From positions 688,501 to 752,500 of the forward strand of contig NZ_OY764015.1 of the NCBI RefSeq assembly GCF_963667775.1: a stretch of 64,000 nucleotides of DNA. Reading direction: 5' to 3'. The position numbers and the translations under genes are program-made. Position 1 is the first letter of the stretch. Every line of letters begins with the position of its first letter. Source of the stretch: an uncultured Trichococcus sp. GTDB taxonomy: Bacteria; Bacillota; Bacilli; Lactobacillales; Aerococcaceae. The notes beneath the pieces are model-generated. The model made no database searches. It saw only the letters and a list, made by a program, of their open reading frames with translations, and was not told where the DNA came from. This document shows positions 54,405 to 62,754 of this stretch, one piece after another.

Positions 54405-57281
54405 TCACTCTTGATAGGTCAACAACTGCTGCAGATAGTATACTTCATCTTTCGGCATTTCAATTTGGAAAGTGCCGCTCAGGAGATTTAAGGACTGTTC
54501 CAACTGCTGGAACCTCTCTGTCTGTTCAGTCAATTCCAGTTCTTCTTGCGGTGCAATCAATGTATCCTGGCGTAAGGCCCGCTCAAACATTCCCGCCAGG
54601 TGCATCAGAATATTGATTAATTGGGAATAATTTTCTTCCTTCTTTAATATGGAACTGCTGTACTTCCATAAAGGTTCGATCAGCTTTTGCGGATTCAAGA
54701 AAGTAAAGCTTTGCGTCATGTATTCCACGCATATCTGTTTTGCCTTCTCCGATGTCAACTCACTATCATCAAAGGATTCGGATTCTTCTATTAAATAGTC
54801 CAATACTTTTTCGGCATCCCCATTGAAAAAATGTTCCATTGGAATGTAAACGGCATCGATTTTTGGTTTGACGATTCCTGTTGTCGCCAGGATGTCATAT
54901 TTCTGTTGCAAGGTTACGAGCTGCTTGTCCATATCGATCACCGAAATCGGCAGCACCTCGATGTCCACATCAAAATACTTCTCCAGATGTTTGTCGAGCA
55001 TCTCTTTCATCTTTTGCGCGGTCCCTTCGCCCGAAGCGCAGATAGCAACGATTGCCTTTTTGAGCTTTAATGATTGACCGTTCTCTTCCCTAGTGGTCAC
55101 GTGGGTGCCTGCATAACCACGAAAAGATTGAAGCGATCGATAAATTTCATCAAGTGTCGTTTCTACAAGGTCCGTCTTCCGCACTGTCTCCAAAACGATC
55201 GGGGTCGTGACCATGTCGATGGTTTTGACCTCAATTCCTGTTTTCTCAGTGATTTTTTCCGAAAATGTCGTCAGCGAACCCATATCCACCAACAAAATCA
55301 CGCCACTCCCTCGATCTATTTCTTGGACACAATGAATAATTTTTTCGAGGGCTACTTGGGGCTTCATCTCAAGCGGCATATCCACAGCTCGGATATTGTC
55401 GACCCCCAATAATGTCGTCACAACCTCCGCCATGCTCGTTGCTGTGCTCCTGCCATGGGCTGCAATCACAACACCCACGCGGCCTGTAACATTGTCTTGC
55501 TTTAGTGAGACCAACAACAACGTCAGGTAATAGGTCTCCACTTCAGGGATGTTGATGTTGTATTCTTTTTGTAGCTCTTGTTTCATCCATTTAGCAACCG
55601 AAAACTCTTTGGGGTAATCTTCCACCATATTTTTGATGCTTGCATGGAGCGTGCGGTTGCTTTCTCCCAATTGAATCCGTTTTAAAAACGAACTGATATG
55701 CAGACTCATCGCATAGACGAAATTCCGCTGGAAGTGATAATCCAGATGTTTTTGTGCATACTCAAACATATTTTTTGCAAAGCCAATGATCCGCTGATCA
55801 ATGATTTCAGAAAGCTTCTTCTCTGTATCGAAGGTCAAACCCGTATCACGATAAAAAGATTTCAGGTGGACATTGATGTCGGTCATAATGAAGTGGTTGA
55901 TGGATTCCTGGTCAAGCCCCTCCTCCCGCAGCAACGCGGCCTTATTCCCGATTATCTCATACAGGTTATAAGGAAGATCGTAGGAATCCCTTATCATTGG
56001 GCTTTCCGTTCCTTCATTCGGTACCAAGGTCAGCACGGGCTCCAGTATCCGAGTGAGTTCATTCAAGCGCTCACGATGATTATTCGCCAGATTCATCAGA
56101 CCATTTTGGATTTCTGGTGTCAGCTCATCCAACGTAATCGATATGTCACTGGAATTCATGTAGTTCAAAAAAGCCCGCGCACAGACAAGCTGCACATTCG
56201 ATTTCAGCTGACCGACATTTCCATAGGTGACGCTGCCTATCAAAGCCTTCACTGCATCCTGTTTCACATGGATACTTCTTTGGATGCGATTGGCTTCGAT
56301 CGCAACCATCCGTTTCAGCAAGTCCACCTGTTCTGCAATCGGCCGCTCCGAAAATTGCGGCAACTTGATGACGATCGGGATACGTCGCACAAAAGTCTGC
56401 AGCAAACTGGAAGCGGGATCTTCCGTCGTTGCACAAACAAGACGGACATTGACTTTATTGGCTTTATCGGTTTCGCCCAAGCGATTGTAAGTGCCGTGAT
56501 CCATCAGATAAAATATCATTTCTTGTCCTTCCGGCGGCAGGCGGTGCACTTCATCCATAAAGAGCATGCCTCCGTCTGCCCGTTGGATCAAGCCGTCCGT
56601 CGTTTCCGTCGCTCCTGTAAAGGCACCCTTGCGATAGCCGAATAAATGAGCCATCAATAATTCGGGATTGTGCGCATAGTCGGCACAGTTGAACACAACC
56701 AGCTCCTTATCAGCTGCAAAAACTTGATTTGCTTGCGCGAACCGAAACATCGCATGAACAAAAAAAGTTTTCCCGCTTCCTGTCGGTCCAGTTATCAAGC
56801 AACTCAAACCCTTAGGAGGATAGAGGATTGCTGCTTTAGCCTGATCAACTTGAGTCCGCATGCTGTCATTCGACCCTACTACATTTGCAAATCCTTCGTT
56901 ATTTGTTTCGCGGTTGCCCGCATTACTTCCTTCTCGGATTGAGGATATGCCAGAAATTTTAGAAGCAGTTACGCCCGCTTGTTTTTTTGGCCTTGCTGTA
57001 GGCTTGTGTTGGTCCTCTATATATGAGTGCATCTTTTTTTGTGGTTGTTTCTGGATTTGCAAAGAGTGGTCCGCATATCTGACCGGCCGTCCAGAGGATT
57101 TGATCAGTTTTCCCTGACGAACGAGCTCGTTCAAGTCGCTGCTTGCATTGGGCCGTTTGATGTCGAGTTCCATCACGACTTCCTGAGTCGTCACGCCTTC
57201 GTTCGCTTGTTCAAAAGCAGCTTCTGTCCACTCCTGTGAGCGGATTCTGATATACTCATAGATTCTGTCAATTCGTTTCAC
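54405..57281 (-). CDS. levR: LevR/ManR-type sigma-54-dependent activator with PTS regulation domains
   Basis: 958 residues. Order: N-terminal HTH (GVTTQEVVMELDIKRPNASSDLNELVRQGKL); sigma-54 AAA+ domain with GPTGSGKTFFVHAMF, GYRKGAFTGATE (the GAFTGA sigma-54 contact) and DEVHRLPPEGQ; PRD1; an EIIA-Man-like domain (VVIAAHGRSTATSMAEV); an EIIB-Gat-like part; and PRD2. It senses PTS phosphorylation and activates the adjacent operon. The GTG at 57281 follows AAGAGGAGG; an upstream ATG at 57371 lacks a site. Confidence 0.93.
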   Translation of the reverse strand: MKRIDRIYEYIRIRSQEWTEAAFEQANEGVTTQEVVMELDIKRPNASSDLNELVRQGKLIKSSGRPVRYADHSLQIQKQPQKKMHSYIEDQHKPTARPKKQAGVTASKISGISSIREGSNAGNRETNNEGFANVVGSNDSMRTQVDQAKAAILYPPKGLSCLITGPTGSGKTFFVHAMFRFAQANQVFAADKELVVFNCADYAHNPELLMAHLFGYRKGAFTGATETTDGLIQRADGGMLFMDEVHRLPPEGQEMIFYLMDHGTYNRLGETDKANKVNVRLVCATTEDPASSLLQTFVRRIPIVIKLPQFSERPIAEQVDLLKRMVAIEANRIQRSIHVKQDAVKALIGSVTYGNVGQLKSNVQLVCARAFLNYMNSSDISITLDELTPEIQNGLMNLANNHRERLNELTRILEPVLTLVPNEGTESPMIRDSYDLPYNLYEIIGNKAALLREEGLDQESINHFIMTDINVHLKSFYRDTGLTFDTEKKLSEIIDQRIIGFAKNMFEYAQKHLDYHFQRNFVYAMSLHISSFLKRIQLGESNRTLHASIKNMVEDYPKEFSVAKWMKQELQKEYNINIPEVETYYLTLLLVSLKQDNVTGRVGVVIAAHGRSTATSMAEVVTTLLGVDNIRAVDMPLEMKPQVALEKIIHCVQEIDRGSGVILLVDMGSLTTFSEKITEKTGIEVKTIDMVTTPIVLETVRKTDLVETTLDEIYRSLQSFRGYAGTHVTTREENGQSLKLKKAIVAICASGEGTAQKMKEMLDKHLEKYFDVDIEVLPISVIDMDKQLVTLQQKYDILATTGIVKPKIDAVYIPMEHFFNGDAEKVLDYLIEESESFDDSELTSEKAKQICVEYMTQSFTFLNPQKLIEPLWKYSSSILKKEENYSQLINILMHLAGMFERALRQDTLIAPQEELELTEQTERFQQLEQSLNLLSGTFQIEMPKDEVYYLQQLLTYQE

Positions 57282-57421
57282 CCGGATTCCTCCTCTTACT
57301 TCATCACCATAAAAGTACCATAATCCCGAAAGAAACGAAAGTGGCAGCTTATGGAAGGTGCCGTTCCGCATTCTGCTTTTTCAATGCGTCAGAAATAACT
57401 CCAAATATGCTTTCAAAAAAT

Positions 57422-57450
57422 TTGAATAATAGCTAAACTTGTAATACAAT
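57422..57450 (+). promoter_or_regulatory. Promoter of the toxin-antitoxin pair
   Basis: TTGAAT and TACAAT are spaced by 17 bases, about 20 bases before the antitoxin start. Confidence 0.7.
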
Positions 57451-57473
57451 GTACATACAAAGGAGTGGTCATG

Positions 57474-57695
57474 ATGAGTACTATATCATTACGTATGGAT
57501 GAAGAAGAAGAAAAATTAATCAAAGAATATGCAAAAGCCAAAAACATTACGATTTCTGCTCTCTTTAGGAATGCAGTATTAGAAAAAATTGAAGATGAAA
57601 TTGACTTAGATCTTTACCATGTTGCCATGAAACAACACATTAAGAACCCTCAAGTTCTTTCTTTCGATGAAATGATGAAGGAATTAGATTTCTGA
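57474..57695 (+). CDS. RelB/DinJ-type antitoxin (ribbon-helix-helix)
   Basis: 73 residues. STISLRMDEEEEKLIKEYAKAKNITISALFRNAVLEKIEDE is a ribbon-helix-helix DNA-binding domain, and the acidic C-terminal part (DLDLYHVAMKQH...DEMMKELDF) would bind the toxin. AAGGAG eight bases before the ATG at 57474 fits best. The stop overlaps the toxin start by one base. Confidence 0.85.
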   Translation: MSTISLRMDEEEEKLIKEYAKAKNITISALFRNAVLEKIEDEIDLDLYHVAMKQHIKNPQVLSFDEMMKELDF

Positions 57696-57964
57696 TGGTG
57701 GCATTTAAAGTAGCCTTTGAAAGCAACGCTCAAAAGACACTGAAGAAAATGGATCGCTATCAAGCGCAAATCATTTTATCTTGGATTAAAAAGAATCTAG
57801 TGGATACGGAGAATCCCAGACAGCATGGAAAGGGACTTGTCGCGAACCATTCTGGTGAATGGCGTTATCGGATTGGTGATTACCGTCTGATTGCAGACAT
57901 CAATGATGATACAATCACTATATTAATTCTTGAAATCGGCCACCGGAAAGATATCTATAAATAG
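57695..57964 (+). CDS. RelE/ParE-family toxin
   Basis: 89 residues. FKVAFESNAQKTLKKMDRYQAQIILSWIKKNL, GEWRYRIGDYRLIADINDDTITILILEIGHRKDIYK carries the RelE fold with the conserved Arg-Tyr-Arg and C-terminal His-Arg. RelE toxins cleave mRNA at the ribosome; ParE-like members poison gyrase. The typical RelE ending H-R-x-x-x-Y is present. Confidence 0.88.
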   Translation: MVAFKVAFESNAQKTLKKMDRYQAQIILSWIKKNLVDTENPRQHGKGLVANHSGEWRYRIGDYRLIADINDDTITILILEIGHRKDIYK

Positions 57965-58113
57965 TAAGAGTCTTTCTCTAGTGTCACTTCCATATATAAT
58001 AGCCATATAATGAATTTCAAAATAATTAACTTAATTATGAAAATACTTCTTACACAGATTTTATTTTTGTGATACCATGGTTGACGTTGCACAAAAATAG
58101 AAGGAGTGTTTAT

Positions 58114-58575
58114 ATGCCCACAAACAAAAAAGAAGGAATTATTTTTACTACGATAATGTGCTCGATGATGGTGTTAGGAATGAGCATGTACAATCTGCTG
58201 CTGCATGACAATTTTGGTTTAGTGCCGCTTATGGCAGGATTAGTGCCAGGTTTCGTCGTTGCGTTTAGTTTGGACGTATTCGTTGTGGGAGTAATCGCAA
58301 AGAAGATTGCTTTTCAATTGCCGATCAATAAAAAAAGCAAGGTGCAGTTAATTTTGACGATTTCCAGTCTGATGGTCTTAGGCATGGTAACTTTCATGTC
58401 ATTATTCGGCGTTCTGATGGAAGGCGGCATCCCTGATAATTTATGGGCGGCGTATAGTGAAGCCTGGAGAATGAATGTTATTGTCGCTTTGCCGTTACAA
58501 TTGTTGATTGTCGGGCCTGTTTCCCGGACAATTCTTGGTAAAATCCAAGCCAATAGTCAACTTATTTTGGAATAA
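58114..58575 (+). CDS. DUF2798 membrane protein
   Basis: 153 residues with four hydrophobic segments in two similar halves. The TTIMCSMMVLGMSMYN and ISSLMVLGMVTFMSLFGVL repeats, and NVIVALPLQLLIVGPVSRTIL at the end, match DUF2798. GAAGGAGT before the ATG at 58114 sets the start. Function unknown. Confidence 0.8.
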   Translation: MPTNKKEGIIFTTIMCSMMVLGMSMYNLLLHDNFGLVPLMAGLVPGFVVAFSLDVFVVGVIAKKIAFQLPINKKSKVQLILTISSLMVLGMVTFMSLFGVLMEGGIPDNLWAAYSEAWRMNVIVALPLQLLIVGPVSRTILGKIQANSQLILE

Positions 58576-58694
58576 GCTTTAACGCATAGTTGGTGAAAAA
58601 ATATCAAAAGGTGGAGCATCCGGGATCAGATCCTTGCATGCCTGCCTTTTTTGTTGTTGGTAAAGCCCCCTGCCGGGTAGCAATAAGGCAGAAA

Positions 58695-58826
58695 TTGTCG
58701 AATGCAAGCGGGATATTCGACAGTTTGATTGCGAGGAACGGCGAAGTTGTCGAATGTTGGAAAACATCCGACAATCTGGCCCACCAGCAAGACCAACCTG
58801 TCGAATGTTGGAGGAACATCCGACAA
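58695..58826. repeat. Three tandem hairpin repeats at about 52-base spacing
   Basis: Dyads at 58695-58723, 58747-58774 and 58798-58826 share TGTCGAATG...CAT(C/T)CGACA. The loops differ and the first copy is the most diverged. The array lies in a gene-free stretch downstream of the DUF2798 gene and of addA. Confidence 0.75.
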
Positions 58827-58865
58827 ATCGCTCCCCCGCACCCCACCTCACACAGGATAGTATCG

Positions 58866-58911
58866 AAAAAGGTACAGCTCCCTTGGCGAAAACCGAGGAT
58901 GCTGCACCTTC
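58866..58911 (-). terminator. Terminator after addA
   Basis: On the minus strand AAGGTGCAGC and GCTGTACCTT form the stem, followed by TTTTC. Confidence 0.8.
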
Positions 58912-58941
58912 TATTTGTCGTTCAGTAACATACCGCAGGGA

Positions 58942-61900
58942 TCAGATGATCGCATTCGTATGGTTCGAAAGCAGCGCGATGTATGCCGCGCTGACGGGTT
59001 TCTGCCGGATGGTCTCGAGGCCCTTTTTGTACAGGTTCATCTGGCCGCGGTACTTGTCGACGATATTCTCGGGCAATACCGGCACGCGGTCACCCACGAA
59101 GTCGGTCTTGAAGTCGTAGAGTACGATGTGATCGTCGTACTCGATGAAGCCGTCGATGATACCGTGGATCAGCAGATTGTCGGTTGAGTCTTCCGGTACC
59201 TCAGTGAAGATCCTACTGGCCGGAATCAGCAATGAGAACGGCATTTCCCGTCTCACCCTGTCCGCGTTCGCCTGGATTTCCTGTCCCAACTCGGTTTCGA
59301 AGAATTTGGCGATCTGTTCCGCATCGAGCTTCTCCGCGACAGCCTGCTCCAGCAGCCCATCCCCTACCAATTCAAGCAACAGCTGCATCACATAGGCTGC
59401 GGTGATTTCCTTTTCCAGATCCACGGACTGCATCACGAAATGGGTCGCGGTACCGATTTCGGCGCTGTTCGGCATCACCGTCTCTTGCATGAAACGCGGA
59501 CGCGGGAACTCGGGCTCCACATAGCGGGAGACCCGTTTGGTGTCGGAAAGGTCCAGCTTCAGCATATGGCTTTCGTCCGGATCTTCGAACAGTCGCTTGA
59601 TTTCGGAAACGGACTGGTAGCTAGTGGTTATCGTTGCCGCTTCGTGGGGATACTGCGCCTCCATCAGGGCAACGGCTAGCTTCATCTCTTCCGCCAAAGA
59701 ATGCTCATGCGTTTCGACGTTGGCGGACGCCATCTGCTCGATTTCGTCTTTCCACTGCGATTCGTTGATTTCCTCCATGGCGACCGGGATGTAGGACAGC
59801 AGGTCTTCCTCACGGAAAGTCTGGATGCTGAAGTGTACCGGATAGTGCGTCAGTTCGCCCCGGTACTCCTTGTGGAAATGGTCATTCTCGGCATCCTCGT
59901 GCCGGTACAGGCACATGCCGAGCCATTTCATCATCGAACTGGCTTGCAGCCGCAAGTAATCCGGCAGCAGTTTCCCGCTTGTTCCGTCGGCCACTTGCCA
60001 ATCGGCCCAAAGTTTCTCTTCGGATTTGTAGGAACCGACTAGGAACAGTTTCTGTTCGGCGCGGGTCAGGGCCACATACAGTTTGCGCATCTCTTCCGCC
60101 AGCAATTTCTTTTTCTTTTCGATCGCCAACGCTTGGCGCGCCAAGGACGGATACTGAACCCGTTGCTGGACGTCGAAATAATCGGTTCCTAGCCCGTGCG
60201 TCTCCGAGAAGATGTATTTGCTTTGCGTATCGCTCAGGTTGAACCGTTTCGACAGATCCATCAGGAAGACGACCGGGAACTCGAGGCCTTTGCTGGCGTG
60301 GATGGTCATGACCCTTACGGCATCCTCATCGTCGCTGAAGGAAGTCGGCTCAGCCAAATCTTTGTCGCGCTGCTGGATCTTTTCGATGAAGCGGATGAAT
60401 TGGAACAGCCCTTTGTAGTTCGTTTCCTCGTACTTCTTTGCCCGCTCATAGAGGGCGTGCAGGTTGGCCGTCCGCTGTTTGCCGGCGACCATACCGCCGA
60501 CGTAGTCGAGGAAGTGGGTATCGTTGTAGATGGTCCAGATCAGCGTGACGAGGCTGCTCCGTCTGGCCGTGTTGCGCCATTCGTGCAAGCGTCCCATGAA
60601 CAGTGCCAGTTTGCTGTACGCATCCTTTATTTCCGCAGTCTGCTCGATTCCGGAAGCTTCGCATATTTTGATGAAATGCTGCACAGCTTCGTAGAAATCG
60701 CCGTTCTTCTGCTGGATGCGGATCAGCGCTAACTGCTTCTCGTTCAAACCGACAATCGGCGAACGCAGCACTGCCGCAAGCGGGATATCCTGACGCGGAT
60801 TATCGATCACCTTCAGCAAGGAGAGGATGATCGAAACTTCGGTGCGCTGGAAATAGCTTTCCGTGTCGTTCAGGATGACCGGAATCTGGAAATCCTTGAA
60901 GATCTCCAGGATGACGAGGTTGTTCTTCTTCGTCGGCGTCAACAGCACGATGTCCCGGTAGGATAGTGGCCGTTCTTCCTTGGTCTTCTTGTCGTAGATC
61001 AGGAACTTCTCGTCGATCAGCGCCTTGATTTTCTGCGCGACCATCGTGACCTCCCCGGCTGTCTTGTCGTCGATCGTCAGGTCGGCTTCAAGATCGTTCT
61101 CCGGCGTGAGGGCTTCTTCGTCGTTGTCGGCATTCTCCGACAGGTAGATCAGCAGCTCCGTCTGGTTGCGCTCGCTCTCAGGAAAGGATTTGTTGCCGGC
61201 CTGGAGCTTCGCGGCTTCGTCGTAGTCCATCTGGCCGACTTTTTCGTCCATCAATTGCTCAAAGATGAAATTCGTGAAATCGATGACCTCTGCGCGCGAC
61301 CGGAAGTTTTCCGCCAGAATGATCCGTTCTCCACCGTTTTTATCGGCAAAGGCCGCATATTTACGCAGGAACAGGCTCGGATCGGCCAAGCGGAAGGCGT
61401 AGATGGACTGTTTGACATCCCCAACCATGAACAAGTTCTCGGTTTCCGGCTGGTGCCGTGTCACCCAATAGAGGATGCTCTCCTGCAACTGGTTCACATC
61501 CTGGTATTCGTCGATCAGCACTTCTTCGAATTTGTTGCGGTAATAGGCGCTCGCATCGCTCATCTTGCGCTCCCCATCCTCGGCGATCGGCGCCAGAATC
61601 TGCAGCGTCAGGTGCTCCAGGTCATTGAAATCAAGCACATTGTCGTCTAATTTCCGCTCCCAATAGGCTTCGGAAAAGCGTTTCGTCACCCGGGCCATCT
61701 CTTCGGCATAGGGATGGATGCCCCGCAGCACTTCCTCCTGTTCCGTAAGCGGTCTATTGAGGTACTGCGCGCTCAAAGCGGCGAAATCCTTTTTGTATTT
61801 GTCGCGCAGGCCTTTCAGCAATGCTTTTTTATCCTTCACTTCATCCGGGTCGGCCTTCTTGCTGCTCGGCCAACGCGCAAACTGCACTTGTTCGTTCGCG

Positions 61901-62754
61901 ATCGTGTAGGCCAATTCGTAGTCATCCTGCCGGACAGCTTCCAACAGGCGGTCGGAATAGCCCTGTTCCGTTTCAAAAATTTCGCGCTGGGCAGCCGTCT
62001 CCACATCTTGCCCGGCCAGATGCCGCGCTTGTTCGATGTCGTAGCGGATGCCTTCGATCAGGCTCAGCAGCTGCGGCTTCAGCAATTCCTGATAAAGCAC
62101 GCTGTTCGTCAATCCGTCTTCGGTGTTGTACAAAGACGGTAAGGAATCCAGCCATCGGTAAGGGATCGGATTCGCGCGCGAAAAATCATAGAGCGAAAAG
62201 ATCAGCTTCATCAGATCGTCGTCGCTGCGGTCCTTCGAATAGGCCTTGGCCAGATTTTTGAAGTGCGTATCCGGCTCTCCGTAAAGCTCCTCCTTGACCT
62301 CCTCCCAGACGTCCTCCTTCAGCAGTTCGACTTCGATCGTGTCCGCCAACAAGCGGAAGACCGGATCCAGATCGATCAGATAGAAATAGCGCTGGATGAC
62401 CTTCAGGCAGAAGGCGTGGATCGTCGAGATGTTCGCCTGCGGCATCAGCGAAAGCTGCTTGATCAGGTGCAAGTATTGCTCCTGCGACTGCGCTTCGTTG
62501 ATGGCGGTCTGGATGGCTCCCGTCATCCGCTCCTTCATTTCCTTGGCGGCGGATTCGGTGAAGGTCACGACCAACAGCTCATCGACGTTTGTTCCGCCCT
62601 TCACTTTTTCGATGATCCGCTGAATCAGGACCGTCGTTTTGCCGGAGCCTGCCGAGGCGGAGACGAGGATGTTGTCCCCGGTCTGGTAGATTGATTGCCA
62701 TTGCGTTTCCGTGAATTTTTCATTGGGTGTGCGTGCCGGTATGCCCGTCATCAT
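58942..62754 (-). CDS. addA: AddA: ATP-dependent helicase/nuclease subunit A (RexA-like)
   Basis: 1270 residues. Helicase motifs run from ILVSASAGSGKTTVLIQRI (Walker A) through DEYQDVNQLQ (motif II) and VRVMTIHASKGLEFPVVFL to YVALTRAEQKLFLVG (motif VI). The C-terminal RecB-type nuclease shows IGTATHFVMQSVD, HGIIDGFIEYDDHIVLYDFKTDF. With AddB it processes double-strand breaks to a Chi site for RecA. The ATG overlaps the addB stop (ATGA), so they are translationally coupled. Confidence 0.95.
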   Translation of the reverse strand: MMTGIPARTPNEKFTETQWQSIYQTGDNILVSASAGSGKTTVLIQRIIEKVKGGTNVDELLVVTFTESAAKEMKERMTGAIQTAINEAQSQEQYLHLIKQLSLMPQANISTIHAFCLKVIQRYFYLIDLDPVFRLLADTIEVELLKEDVWEEVKEELYGEPDTHFKNLAKAYSKDRSDDDLMKLIFSLYDFSRANPIPYRWLDSLPSLYNTEDGLTNSVLYQELLKPQLLSLIEGIRYDIEQARHLAGQDVETAAQREIFETEQGYSDRLLEAVRQDDYELAYTIANEQVQFARWPSSKKADPDEVKDKKALLKGLRDKYKKDFAALSAQYLNRPLTEQEEVLRGIHPYAEEMARVTKRFSEAYWERKLDDNVLDFNDLEHLTLQILAPIAEDGERKMSDASAYYRNKFEEVLIDEYQDVNQLQESILYWVTRHQPETENLFMVGDVKQSIYAFRLADPSLFLRKYAAFADKNGGERIILAENFRSRAEVIDFTNFIFEQLMDEKVGQMDYDEAAKLQAGNKSFPESERNQTELLIYLSENADNDEEALTPENDLEADLTIDDKTAGEVTMVAQKIKALIDEKFLIYDKKTKEERPLSYRDIVLLTPTKKNNLVILEIFKDFQIPVILNDTESYFQRTEVSIILSLLKVIDNPRQDIPLAAVLRSPIVGLNEKQLALIRIQQKNGDFYEAVQHFIKICEASGIEQTAEIKDAYSKLALFMGRLHEWRNTARRSSLVTLIWTIYNDTHFLDYVGGMVAGKQRTANLHALYERAKKYEETNYKGLFQFIRFIEKIQQRDKDLAEPTSFSDDEDAVRVMTIHASKGLEFPVVFLMDLSKRFNLSDTQSKYIFSETHGLGTDYFDVQQRVQYPSLARQALAIEKKKKLLAEEMRKLYVALTRAEQKLFLVGSYKSEEKLWADWQVADGTSGKLLPDYLRLQASSMMKWLGMCLYRHEDAENDHFHKEYRGELTHYPVHFSIQTFREEDLLSYIPVAMEEINESQWKDEIEQMASANVETHEHSLAEEMKLAVALMEAQYPHEAATITTSYQSVSEIKRLFEDPDESHMLKLDLSDTKRVSRYVEPEFPRPRFMQETVMPNSAEIGTATHFVMQSVDLEKEITAAYVMQLLLELVGDGLLEQAVAEKLDAEQIAKFFETELGQEIQANADRVRREMPFSLLIPASRIFTEVPEDSTDNLLIHGIIDGFIEYDDHIVLYDFKTDFVGDRVPVLPENIVDKYRGQMNLYKKGLETIRQKPVSAAYIALLSNHTNAII

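Noticed and set aside
58579-58928. Overlapping frames on both strands across the hairpin array
   Set aside because: Frames are open on both strands at once, lack ribosome-binding sites and follow the repeated dyads; they are by-products of the repeat.
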